The notes below the pieces were generated by a model. It searched no databases. It was not told where the DNA came from and worked only from the letters and a program-made list of their open reading frames with translations. Positions 48,302 through 59,551 of a stretch of 64,000 nucleotides of DNA are shown here, piece after piece (the stretch's first letter is position 1; each line of letters opens with the position of its first letter). The stretch is from Plantago elongata (lineage: Eukaryota; Streptophyta; Magnoliopsida; Lamiales; Plantaginaceae): contig JAYMSP010000129.1 of the NCBI GenBank assembly GCA_036897095.1, positions 1 to 64,000 on the forward strand. The letters run 5' to 3'. The position numbers were made by a program, and so were the translations under genes.

Positions 48302-48430
48302 ACTCTCAATCTCTCTTACACCTCCAAGGGCCCTGTTATAGTCCAGTCTGGTCAACAAAGCAATGCTCTTTTCTGGAATAGATAGAATAAATGCACTGAT
48401 GTTGGCAGGATTAGCAACAACGAAAACCTC
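48302..48430 (-). pseudogene. Fragment of cytosolic malate dehydrogenase
   Basis: The minus strand encodes [36 protein letters not shown] and a decayed end. This follows plant cytosolic NAD-malate dehydrogenase ([40 protein letters not shown]), which covers the substrate-binding Arg region. Five residues corresponding to KEFAP are missing and the match stops after about 42 residues. No other exon of the gene was found nearby. It is a gene fragment, probably moved here by a transposon or by a double-strand-break repair event. Confidence 0.75.
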
Positions 48431-48489
48431 AGGAAAGAGACATCTTGATAGTTCTGAGTTTTTGAATTCTGATGTCAATAACAATTAGC

Positions 48490-48675
48490 TTCCTTATGTA
48501 CAAGAGTGCAAATATCTAACAGCCTTTCACTATTATTGTATGCAAGTGCAGTGAACAAAAAAATAGGACTATATATGCTAGTTTAAGAAAGGACTCAGTT
48601 GACTTCCGTACGTACACAAGTGCAAATATCTAACAGCCATCACTATCAATATATGCAAGTGCAGTGAACAAACAA
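48490..48675. repeat. Direct duplication of about 70 bases
   Basis: 48490-48560 and 48603-48675 share GTGCAAATATCTAACAGCC, TATGCAAGTGCAGTGAACAAA and the bases between with few changes, separated by about 40 bases. From 48676 to 49754 there is no gene. A patch at 49104-49420 has AGCTCGTTCGAGAAC-type words of hAT-MITE character. Confidence 0.75.
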
Positions 48676-49754
48676 TGTAACCACTTGATGTCACTGTTGG
48701 ATAGAGTTGGAAGTTATGGATCGGATAGTGGATCAAACTAAATATATTCAGCTTAATGTCATGTATTGGTAGTTCATATCCTATTCAAACTGAATCTTAA
48801 GACAAGTAATGGAACTTTAGCAGCTTGGACTGTGTGACAAAACCAGAATACTGCAACAACATTTGTTTCTACTCAGCTGTATTACTACGCATGAGCACTG
48901 CTTCATGACTCACCACGTGAATTTCTAATCTTTGCTGCATTAGAATATGGTTACACAGTCAATTAAAAAGGTAAAGTAATAACCTGACTAAACAGAGTAA
49001 GTTGTTGATAAAGTATTTCCAACACATGCCAAAGGAACTGGACCTCTAACAACTTTAACTTGGTAGTAATTCGGAGGCAATCAAACCAAACCAAAGCAGG
49101 CATTGGCCTTATTGAGCCCGAGACGGTTCATTTGGAAGTAAAGTCTAGCTCAACAAAAAATCTTTTAATTTAATATTGTGTTAATTAAATGACTAACAAT
49201 CACTTGAAATAATCATATAAGTGTGTTAGAGTGTAATTAGTTATATTTCTATACATACATGTTCGCCTGCACATGAACAATTTTAGTTCGAACCTCGTTC
49301 AAGAACACACACAAAATGATGTCTGCCATCGTTTTTTAGTTTCTTGAAGCTCGTTCGAGAACATTCTGGCTTGTTCATGAAGAAGCTCAAACCGAGCTTG
49401 TCAGCGAGCCACTCAAAAATGACTCAGAGGCTATCTGATCTCTTATATTTGTTTCATCTCAATCTCCGACTACTACAAACTCACCTGGAAGTCAGAAAGC
49501 ACCAAAGTGTAAATATGTTGCTGTTCAATAATTCAATGTTGGTGAAGCTACAGGCAAAGTAGAAGAAAATTACAGTATCTAATATACAACGAGGTAGAGG
49601 AGAAGAAACTACATCATCCATTTCACTTTTTGAAGCCTGTGAACTGGGCAAAACTTTCATCCAGGCGAAGCGCAATTTAGTTTTTAGCCGGACAAAAAAA
49701 AATCAAAGAATACGTAACTTTACCATACAAGGCATGGATATTATGGCTGTATAT

Positions 49755-52397
49755 CTACCAATAATCACCACAGGAACAACTTCCATGTTTGAAATGGTGT
49801 AAACATTTTGAATCACTTATGTATATGTCACACCCATGTGTCTTGGTGATCATTTCTGCAAAACTATGACAGCGCTCACACATTCTTATGTTCTTGATTA
49901 TCCGTATACTTCGATGTGTTTCTGGAGAGTTGATGAGAACAAGGCCCAAGGCAATTTTTTCACTATGAATTCCACCAGTTTCTTCATTTTCCTCATCTGC
50001 GATGACAAGCCTGGCACAGTTTTTGGTTGCTCTTGATTTTAACTCAATGCTCTTTAGCCAAGAATGTAGAGATATACCATTGACTTGCTGAAGATCACCA
50101 GCAATAAACGTATGTACTATGTTTTTATCTTCAATCCAGCTCCGCCCAACAAGGTCAGCATGATCTTTTCTTATTCCAGTCCGTTTTATGTTCATTAAAT
50201 TCTTTGAAATTCCACGAAGACTATTTAGCTGCATTTGCAACCTTTGGTTTAACGCAGTTTCTGGTTCCAGTTCAAGCAATCTCTCCAACGCATGGATAGC
50301 CAATGTAACATTTCCGTGCCTGCGACACGCAGTTAGCAGGGCAGACCATGTAGAGACATCAGGCTTGATAGCCATGTCTCCAATAAATTCAAATGCCTCA
50401 TCAAGCTTTCCTGAACGACCATACAAATTAACCATAGCTGCACAGTGGTCTAAACATGGAGAAATCTGATACTTCTCAGTCATAAGTTCAAAATTCCGTC
50501 TCCCTTCATCAACCAACTTAGCTTGACCATAAGCTGATAGTACACTTGCAAATGTAGCTCTATTTGGTCTACACCCTTGTTCTCTCATATGATTAAAAAG
50601 CTCAATTGCTTCTTTGCCACATCCATGCAAAACGTATGCACTGATCATTGAGTTCCATGTGATAATGTCTTTGGATGGCATTGCATCAAATATCAATTTT
50701 GAACAGTAAATATTACCTGACTTTGCATACGTGTCTATCAGGGAGTTTGCAACTGAAGGCTCGGATTCTAATTTTCTACGGAAGGCACAGCCATGGATCT
50801 CTTTCAATTTTTTCACTGCAATTAAATTTGCACATGCAGGTAAGATACACAAGATAGTAACTGAATTGGGTTTGACACCAATAGACTGCATCTGCCTGAA
50901 CATCCTCAATGCCTCTTTTTTCTGGTCATGATGCGTGTAGCCAGCAATAATGGCATTCCATGATGCAGTATCGCGCTTAACCCCACCTCCAGTTTCCATC
51001 TTATTGAAAAGATCCATCGCTTCATCCTCGTCTCCATTTTGAATGTAACCAGCAATTAGTACATTCCATGTGACAGCGTTTGGCAATACATCGGACTTCT
51101 GCATTTGCTTAAAGAGATCATGAGCAATGCCATAATATCCCGCTTGGCAATAACCACTTATCATGGAATTCCATGTATAGACATCTTTTGCCGACACCAT
51201 ATCAAAAACACGGCGAGCAGAATCAATCTTCCCACATTTAGAATACATGTCAATAAGTGAATTCCCCACAAGCACATCTTTACCATAACCCATCTTTATG
51301 GCAATCAAATGAACCTCCTCCCCTTTCCTAAAATCTTTCATAGACGAACAAGCTGCGATGGCACTCATTAATGTAACTCCATTAGGCTCGACTCCACCTA
51401 AAACCATCTCCCTGAAAACTTTCAACGCCTCCAACCTGCGATTATTTTGTGCAAATCCCATAATCATGCTTGTCCATGTAAAAACATCAGGATCAGTTCC
51501 AGAGCTCCTCATCTCATTAACCAACTCCATGGCAACATTGCACTGCCCCAGATGATTACAGCTCGAAATCAGAATATTCCACGTTATGGCATCCGGTTCA
51601 ACACCTCGCGAGCACATCAAGTCCAACAATCCACGTGCCTCATTCACTTTACCCACCTCACAATACCCCGTGATAACCGCATTCCATGAAATCCTATCCG
51701 TCACTTCCATTCCTCGAAACATTTTCTCTGCAGACTCCAACCATTGGCATTTAGCATAAACAGCAAGAATGGTATTACTCACACGAACTCGTTCCTTCAT
51801 CCCACATTTAACAACCATACCATGTATCAATCTCCCTGTTTCCACATCCCTACAATTCCCACACGCCTGCAAAATCTTGGGAAACAAAAACTCATCAGGA
51901 AAAACATCACCTTCAGCCATCATCCTATAAAACAGCTCAACCACATGAGCCCACTTCTTCTCCCGTGAACAGGCGCCAATAACAGCTGACCACGCGTACA
52001 AATTCTTTTGCGGCATTTCATCGAACACCTTGAGTGCACTCGGCAAAGAACCGCATTTCGCATACATACCAACCAACTTGGCCCCAATGTGAGGATTGGG
52101 GGGTTTGAGCAACTTGATGATACGAGAGTGAAGCTCGTGGCATAGGTGAAGAGAGTGGGAGTGGATGCAGGAATCGATGAGAAGGGAGATAGTGCTGGGT
52201 TTTACACGGGAACCTCGTTGGAGAATGGAATCGAGAGAGGAAATGGCTTCAGGGAGCTTGCCGTGAGTGGAGAGGCGCTTGAGGTGAGCGTCTGTGGTTG
52301 ATGATGAGGAACAAGGTTTGGGTTGATGGAGTTTTTGTGGAATATCAGGGATTTTGTAAGGTAAGGTGTTGTTGCAAGGAAGAACAATGCTCTCCAT
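49755..52397 (-). CDS. DYW-class pentatricopeptide repeat (PPR) protein
   Basis: A single exon of 880 aa. After a short N-terminal segment likely to target an organelle, P, L and S repeats run from about residue 65 to 650, for example VSNTILAVYAKCQWLESAEKMFRGM and VTWNVLIAGYIQNGDEDEAMDLFNKM. E/E+ motifs and a DYW domain follow. The DYW part shows the deaminase-like zinc signature HSE (GGIHSEKIALG), CERCH and a perfect CSCGDYW end. Proteins of this class bind organellar RNA sequence-specifically and support C-to-U editing. The target cannot be read here. Length and repeat order match Arabidopsis At1g19720, whose neighbour is the lectin At1g19715, as here (from memory). The start chosen is the first Met, and the frame is intact and intronless, as usual for PPR genes. 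Confidence 0.95.
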   Translation of the reverse strand: MESIVLPCNNTLPYKIPDIPQKLHQPKPCSSSSTTDAHLKRLSTHGKLPEAISSLDSILQRGSRVKPSTISLLIDSCIHSHSLHLCHELHSRIIKLLKPPNPHIGAKLVGMYAKCGSLPSALKVFDEMPQKNLYAWSAVIGACSREKKWAHVVELFYRMMAEGDVFPDEFLFPKILQACGNCRDVETGRLIHGMVVKCGMKERVRVSNTILAVYAKCQWLESAEKMFRGMEVTDRISWNAVITGYCEVGKVNEARGLLDLMCSRGVEPDAITWNILISSCNHLGQCNVAMELVNEMRSSGTDPDVFTWTSMIMGFAQNNRRLEALKVFREMVLGGVEPNGVTLMSAIAACSSMKDFRKGEEVHLIAIKMGYGKDVLVGNSLIDMYSKCGKIDSARRVFDMVSAKDVYTWNSMISGYCQAGYYGIAHDLFKQMQKSDVLPNAVTWNVLIAGYIQNGDEDEAMDLFNKMETGGGVKRDTASWNAIIAGYTHHDQKKEALRMFRQMQSIGVKPNSVTILCILPACANLIAVKKLKEIHGCAFRRKLESEPSVANSLIDTYAKSGNIYCSKLIFDAMPSKDIITWNSMISAYVLHGCGKEAIELFNHMREQGCRPNRATFASVLSAYGQAKLVDEGRRNFELMTEKYQISPCLDHCAAMVNLYGRSGKLDEAFEFIGDMAIKPDVSTWSALLTACRRHGNVTLAIHALERLLELEPETALNQRLQMQLNSLRGISKNLMNIKRTGIRKDHADLVGRSWIEDKNIVHTFIAGDLQQVNGISLHSWLKSIELKSRATKNCARLVIADEENEETGGIHSEKIALGLVLINSPETHRSIRIIKNIRMCERCHSFAEMITKTHGCDIYISDSKCLHHFKHGSCSCGDYW

Positions 52398-52635
52398 TGG
52401 AGAGTGTGTTTCTTCAGTTGTATTCTATCCACAGATTGATGTTAGTTTCCTTCTTCAGGAAATTCAGGATAGATCATAGTCCAAGATACTGCCAACTTCG
52501 ATGGTGCACTACACTTCCCCAAATATGGATGATTACACCTTTCATAACATATTTTATATCCGAATTTCCCCGGTTAGGGAGTCGATTAGTGTCGTTATAC
52601 ATATTTTTAATACTTTTATAAATAAAATTCGTTAA

Positions 52636-53343
52636 GGTTTGTTGTAAATATTGTCGAAATTCTCCACCAAACTTATTTACAACCATCTACGGGGAATCAC
52701 AATCAAGGTGACGTGGTGTGATTTGGTTATTCGCAATCCGGCTCGCCCAAAGGCTATATTTATCATGTGGTTAGTTCTGCATAAACGACGGGCAACCAAA
52801 GACCATCTGGTTTTCTTTGGCATTCATACAAATGGTATTTGCAGTTTCTACGATGGCATGGAATCAATTGAACACCTATTTTTTCAGTGCCCGACGACTT
52901 ATGAAATTATACAAGGAGGGTTGAATTGACTACGAATTTCTCACCCCCATCTTGCGGATTGGCAACAACTTGTGGAGTGGCTTAGGCGAATGCTAAAGGC
53001 AAGGGTGAAAGGTTGTCATATTTCATGCTCTTATGGCAGAGACAATTAATCTATCATATATGGCAGGCAAAAAAGGAGAAGATCTTCCAACAACGGGACT
53101 TGGATATTCAGACTATCACCGGATCCATCCTTCACATCACGACTATGTTATGCACTGGCAGACGTGAGGCAACTGTGGTCCATGAACTGGACTAGCTCCT
53201 TTACTTGATTTCATTTTTGTCTTATAGGTCTATTTGTTTTTCTAGCTAGTTTCGATTTGGGCTTGGATATCCCATCAGCCCCTAAATGTACGTACATTAT
53301 TTTTTGGTATCAATAAGACAAGTTATATCGTTCCAAAAAAAAA
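52636..53343 (+). mobile_element. 5'-truncated LINE 3' end (zf-RVT region)
   Basis: From about 52651 the frame reads FSTKLIYNHLRG, WCDLVIRNPARPKAIFIMWL and IEHLFFQCPTT, the zinc-binding domain found after the reverse transcriptase of plant L1-type LINEs (zf-RVT). A stop ends this frame at 52929 and the C-terminal tail (YHIWQAKKEKIFQQRD) continues in another frame to 53195. A 3' untranslated stretch and a poly(A) run (53335-53343) close the copy. Similar bases at 52609-52635 and 53342-53371 (AATACTT..ATAAATAAA..TCGTTAA) look like a diverged target duplication. No RT core is present. The gap 52398-52635 holds the PPR upstream region. Confidence 0.8.
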
Positions 53344-53355
53344 TACTTATACTAT

Positions 53356-53490
53356 AAATAAAGCTCGTTAATACTTATATTTTACTCGAGCTCATTTTTT
53401 TTATTCGTTTTGTTAACGATCTTGAGCCCAAACTCGACTCGATTGAGTTCGAGCTCGAGTATCAAAATATTCGGCTTGGCTCAAAAAACA
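53356..53490. repeat. GAGCTCGAG-rich repeat, likely hAT-type MITE remnant
   Basis: AGCTCGTTAATAC, ACTCGAGCTCA and GAGTTCGAGCTCGAGT words cluster here, like the patch at 14130-14240. No clean ends were found. The remaining bases to 54288 show no gene. Confidence 0.4.
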
Positions 53491-54296
53491 GCACTAGAGG
53501 TGATTGATATCGAATTAAAATATTGAATTAAATAAAAATGTAGGTATCTTTAATCAAATTTTATAAACTAAAATTCTGACCAAACAACCTCTTAGAAATT
53601 GATGGGTATAGAATTAAAGTCTTGAGTTATGTAAAAATGTACTAAATATTTTTAACTTGGTTTTGTGAATTTTAATCTTATACTAATTGTATTTGTAATA
53701 ATACGCTATGGACTTACTTATCTACATTTAAAATCAGCCCAAGTGCCAAACGAGGCTCAATTGTTTGATATAGGCTAAGGCTCAATTGATAAGTTCTTAC
53801 TTTAATGAAATTAAGTAAGATCCGCTAAACCAACTTAGGCCTAACCAATCTGTCCATATCTATGTGATGGGTTGTGTTAATTCAATTAATGATCCAGACT
53901 AGTCCAACACACCTTGGAACTATCTAAAAAAGACGACCTGGATAACTCCGTCTAATCAAGACGGCCAGCCTAAGATATCGTATTCTAAGGCGAACCTATT
54001 TGGACCAGTAAGGTACTCAAGGAACCAACATGGCAACTAACAATTAAATGGGTGGCCCAAGTCCAATTGTCTAAGAGACATACGTTACAACTCAATGAGA
54101 TGTGGACCATGTAGTGGGAACTGAGACGTGATAGATGATCGTTCTCCATGGTCATCCGACTTCTCCAACTATCATCCTAAATAAGGAGTCGGTTGCGAGA
54201 ACTTAATTAGATGTAAGGAGAATACATTCTCAAACAACATCCATGATCTCCAACTGCATCCCGACAAATAAGGGATTCATAGTGACTAGGGGTTAG

Positions 54297-54897
54297 CATT
54301 GGTCCAGGCCCCAATCGAATTTTGGGAATTTTTCCATCCCAAAGCTCGGACCTAATTAGTTCGGTCTAGGACTGGACCGAACCAAAAAAATCGATACGTG
54401 GTGGACTGCAGCGGATGCGTGGAGGCTAATTAACGCGTGGTGGACCTCTTCTTTATGTCATCGATCTATTTTGGATCTCTTCTTCTCTCTTATGTCTACT
54501 TTGGTGGCCGAGCTGTGGAGAGAGTCGTGGTGGACAAAGGCTGATCATTGTAGGCAAAGGTGTAATGGCGAGATGCTGGAGGGAATGAAGCTCGGAGGAG
54601 CCTTCTGTCACAGATCGAAGAAGAGGAAGAAGCAGGAGTATGGAGATGAGCGAGCTGAGGTGGGCAGAGGATGGAGAGAGGCATAGGTGGTTTACCTCAT
54701 ATCTGAAATTGAGAGTGAGAATTGGGGCTAGGGTTTGTGAATTAATTGATTATAAGGATAACATAAAATATATATATATTAGTTCTTGGTCCAACATGCG
54801 AATTTTCAATCTTTGGCCCGGACCGAGGACTGACAATTTTAAATATTAGGGCCCGAGGAACGATATTTCGGTCCGGTCCTGATTATGCTCAGGCCTA
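54297..54897. mobile_element. hAT-like MITE, about 600 bp
   Basis: The left end TAGGGGTTAGCATTGGTCC and the inverted right end TAGGCCTGAGCATAATC are similar. Just inside them lie GGTCCAGG/GGACCGG-type words repeated in both orientations. Flanking 8-bp repeats ATAGTGAC (54289-54296) and ATGGTAAC (54898-54905) match at 6 of 8. Short inverted ends, an 8-bp target duplication and no transposase fit a non-autonomous hAT element. The frame at 54471-54686 inside it matches nothing. From 54906 to 55490 there is no gene. Confidence 0.6.
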
Positions 54898-55495
54898 ATG
54901 GTAACCAATCCATTAGAAGATGTTGCAACTATCTTAAAGAAACACTCGTCATCTACAAATACTAGCAAAAACGAGTAAAGAGCGATTCCCTTTTATACAA
55001 TGAAATTGCTATGGATATATTTAATTAATAACTTTATGCACCTCTTTAAGCATAACACTTGTACTTGCTCGCCTATTCTACCAAGCTCTAAGCCTAGCTG
55101 GGAAAGAGTTACAGGGTGTAAAACAAAAAAAACAGACAGATCGCCTTTAGGCATACTAATTGGAATGGTTCCCTCATTTTTCATAAATAAAAAAGAAAAA
55201 GCCATTCAAAAAAACCTCCCCAAGTTCCATAGCTCTAGCGTTTAAGCGTTAATAATATCTTTGTTATACCAAAAAGAAAAGAAAAGAGAGATCATCTTAT
55301 ATCAAATAACTACAACTAGTACGCCGCTCCATCTATCATCTACTCCATCTGTTTGAATAACATCATCTCCTCCCTAACCCCATCTCTTAGTCAAAATCTC
55401 AACCTCCGTCAGTGCAACATCTTAACCTTCATTGGACTATATACACCGTCGACTCGACTCCTCAAATATATAACCGACACGTTTTTCTATCCGAC

Positions 55496-56053
55496 TGTTA
55501 TGTCCTAAGTTGATATATTATCAGAATGGGAAGCAACGGTTAAGGCATGTGACAAGGGAAAGAAAGCGTGCAATGATTTAAGTGGTAAAGAGAAGAAAAC
55601 GATATCTTAGGAGGTTTTAAGTCCCAATCGTCAGATGAAAGATGATCCAACGGATACTGCTAGCACGTACATCAACTCATCTCAGCTATTGATCAATGCC
55701 AAGATTAACGGCCCCTGAGCATCCAGTACAGTACCATCGTACTATCGCCATGGCAACACCATTTTCGTGTGATTCTGTTATTTCCTTTCAATAATCAATG
55801 TGGCATTCGATCTTCAATCGAGTCATCTCTGACGTCGAATTTAGGTTTTACATTTTGTCTTTTAGATCAGATTCTAGGGTTATCACCCTATTTATTGTAA
55901 TCGAATTTTCCTGTTTTGGGCAAGAATGAACTAGCCGCTATTTTTAGCAATTCTCTCTATTTTCGTCTATCTTCCTCTCATTTCATCTATATTTCTCTCA
56001 TTTCACTCTAAAACTCTATCTTTGTTACATAAACATTGCTCGGGGACGTAACG
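55496..56053 (+). repeat. 5' LTR of the Gypsy element
   Basis: A 558-bp repeat matching 59552-60107 and opening TGTTATGTC. It contains a long C/T-rich end as is usual near the LTR 3' border. Confidence 0.9.
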
Positions 56054-57490
56054 GATTGGCATCCAGAGCCAGGTTCCGCAAATCCTCTGAATACGAAGCT
56101 TATTTACCAAACATGACTTCATCGCAAGTTAATCAACTCAACAATGTAGCTCAACAACAACAGTCGTTGCATAAACGTTTGGAGGAGATTGTTGCAAAGC
56201 AAGTTAATGATGAGGTTGCCAGGATACAAGAGCAGCTAGATGCAATAGCCCAGATGCAAAGCATTGAAGCTAACCAACTCAAAACGGTGTTGCAAGCATT
56301 TCAGACTAGGCTGGATCAAATGCATGAACACATGAGTGGTAGGCGTACTTCTGAAATCCGTGCTTGGTCAAGCACCAACACATCCATCTGTGGGAATCTT
56401 GCTGATGGTGAGCATTCTAACTTCATGTAGAATACTAAATCTCATGGTAATAGTAACTACATTCCCAAAATAGAGTTTCCTAGGTTCGATGGAACAAATC
56501 CCCATTCTTGGTTGTTAAGTTGTGAGACTTATTTTAAGGTTTTCCCTGATATAACTGATGAGCAAAAGTCATATCGTGTTGATGTAAACTTTGAGGATGA
56601 AGTTAAAAGTTGGTTTCGGACTTTTACTATTGAGCATGCATCTCTATCTTGGCAATTTTTTGTGGAGAGTGTTTGTGATAGGTTTGGGGACATTAAGGAG
56701 GAAACTGTAGTGCAAGACTTTACTAATATGCATCAAACTAGAACTCTGCATGAATATGTTAAGAAGTTTGAAAGAGGGAAAGCTCTACTCACCTTGTTTG
56801 GGAGTAAACAGAGTGAAGCTTTTTACATTGGGGTGTTTGTTAAAGGTCTAAAAGAAGAGTTGAGAGTAGCAGTGACATCCAACAAACTATACAGTTTGCT
56901 TTTGAGCAAGATCAAATCTATGATTGTTGGTATAACAAGCTGAAGGGACCAAGCAAGCCTATGTTAAACAATAACAAGGGAGCACATCAGGATGCTAATT
57001 GAAAACCCAAACAATTGGTAGACCATTCTCAGATACCAAGAAAGTTTTTAACAAAATAAGAAATGGCTTAGATGAGAGAGGCAAGACTATGCTTTAACTG
57101 CGATGAGAAGTGGGTTAAGGGACACAAATGTGCAACTACAACTCTGTATATTGTGATGACATATGAAGAGGCAAAAGCTTATGCTAAGATTCAACAAGAA
57201 GAGGTGACTGGAGAGGTTGTTACTGAGGTTATTGAGAATACTGGCTTGATCTCTTTACATACCATTTATGGGAGCATGAATTCTAATACTTTTAAATTTA
57301 TGGGAAAGCATAAGAAGCATGACGCTGATAGTACTTATACTTTTATTGATGAAGACACTGCACTTGGAGTGAGGTGTGAGATCATGCATGTTTCACCACT
57401 CATCAGTGGGCATGTATGTCCTAATTTTGAGTGGAGAATTCAAGAACATCAATTCAACTATCCAGTGAGAGTTCTGAAGTTGGGAGGCTA

Positions 57491-58201
57491 TGTAACGACC
57501 CGGTCACTAATGGACCGAGACCCGGCCCGTTGGACCGACAAAATTACTCATGGTTGGGCGTTCTGAAGTTGGGAGGCTATGTAACGACACGGTCACTAAT
57601 GGACCGAGACCTAGCCCGTTGGACCGACAAAGTTACTCATGGTTGGGCCACCACTTGGTATGATATTGTCCGCTTTGGCCGGAGCCTGCACGAATTTGTT
57701 TTTGGGTTTCCCCAAAAGGCCTCATACCATAGGAGAGTGGTGGTCTACATATATACCCTTCATCCCTTCCACTCTCAAGCGATGTGGGATGTTAGGTATT
57801 ACAAATCTACCCCCTTAAACTCTCGACGTCCTCGTTGAGCTTTCTTGGGGGTTGTCCCGGGACAAACCATCCGTGCAGGATTCTAGAGGTGGCTCCCACC
57901 GCCCATACAGTGTAGCATTTTGCCCTGCATGATACTTAGTTCCCACAATTTCAGATATTCTGGCTATGATACCATTTGTAACGAACCGATCACTAATGGA
58001 TCAATATCCGGCCCGTTGGGCCGACAAGGTTACTCATGGATGGTCCACCATTCGGTATGATATTTTCCGCTTTGGGCCATAGCCCGCACGGATTTGTTTT
58101 TGGGTTTTCCCAAAAGGCTTCATACCATAGGAGAGTGGTGGTCTACATATACACCCTTCATCCCTTCCACTCACAAGCGATGTGGGATGTTGGGTGTTAC
58201 A
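57491..58201 (-). mobile_element. TRIM-like short LTR element nested in the Gypsy element
   Basis: LTR copies at 57580-57803 and 57977-58201 (about 225 bp, TGTAACGA..TTACA) bracket only about 173 bases. The inner sequence next to the right LTR is an antisense tRNA-Met primer site (TGGCTATGATACCA), and the inner sequence next to the left LTR (CTACCCCCTTA) is an antisense polypurine tract, so the element lies on the minus strand. GGCTA before and AGCTA after are a probable 5-bp target duplication. The first part of the LTR and the adjoining host bases are repeated in tandem (57471-57559 and 57560-57648). It has no coding capacity. The LTRs differ at roughly 12% by eye. Confidence 0.8.
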
Positions 58202-59551
58202 AGCTACCAAATTGTGCTTGGTGGGGATTGGTTGAGAATAATGAACCCCCATAGTTTGATTATGAAAAAATGCAATTGAAAAGAGACATTTACACGAGTC
58301 TTCAGTAGGAGGTCATTTAGGCATGAATGCCACCTATCAAAGAGCTAAATCTGTGTTCAACCGGCCTGGCATGAAAAGAGACATTTACCAATTTGGCATG
58401 GCATGTGACATATGTAAAATGAGTAAGGGTGAAAATGATGCATATCTAGGGCTACTGCAACCTCTGCCCATCCCTAATAAAGGCTAAAGCCATATAACAA
58501 TGACTTTTGTGGAAGGATTACCAAAATCAAAGGGAAGGACAACATTCTGGTGGTGTTTAACAGGTACACTAAATATGCTCACTTTATAGCACTTGCTCAT
58601 CCTTATAATGCTGAACATATTGCAAGATTGTTTGTAGACAACATCTATAAATTGCATGGCATGCCTATTAGTGTGGTCATTGATAGAGACAAGGTTTTTA
58701 CAAGCAAATTATGGAAGGAGTTCTTTAAAATTTTGGGGACTGAATTGCATTACTCCACTGCTCAGTCTAATTGACAGACTGAAAGGTCAACCAATGTCTA
58801 TAAAACTATCTCAGGTGCATGATTAGCTAACAACAGACAAGGTGTACAAAATGGTTGTCATTAGCTGAGTTTTGGTATAATACTTTTTATCATTCAACTC
58901 TCAAACTCACCCCATTTCAAGTTATATATGGATATGAGCCATCTCACTTGTCTATTGGGCCTTATCTATCTGCTGCTCATGAGAAATTGATCAGTGGATG
59001 CAAGTGAAGATCAGGATCACTCAGCTACTCAAGGAAAATTTGATAGCAGCTCAGGGTAGAATGAAATTCTATGCAAACAGAAACAAGACTGAAAGGAATT
59101 TGAGGTTGGGGATGAAGTTTATCTCAAACTGCAGCCTTATAGGCAAACTTCTGTGGCTCTAAGGAAGAATGTTAAGCTCTCTTTAAAAGTATTATGGGCC
59201 ATTTACAATGGTGCAGAAGGTTGGGAAAGTAGCCTACAAGCTCCAACTACCTCAAGACAACACCATACAACATGTCTTTCATGTATCTTTGCTGAAGAAG
59301 AAGATCAACGCTAAGTACATTCCATCACCCTCACTGCCAATTACTACACCAGATGGATAGCTTCAGATGTAGCCAGAGAAGATCCTTGCCAGAAGCATTA
59401 AACCTCGCAACAACATTGCTATTCCACAAGTGCTCATCCATTGGTCTAATGCTACTCTAGAAGAGGCCACTTGTGAGGACTATGCTGTCATGAAACATAA
59501 ATTTCCCCAGTTTGATTCTAGTGAACAAGAATCATTTCAAGGAGAGGGAAA

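Noticed and set aside
49344-49562. 72-codon plus-strand frame
   Set aside because: It lies in a hAT-MITE-like patch, with no family match.
54471-54686. 71-codon frame inside the MITE
   Set aside because: It has low-complexity basic composition and no family match, and it lies wholly inside a non-autonomous element.
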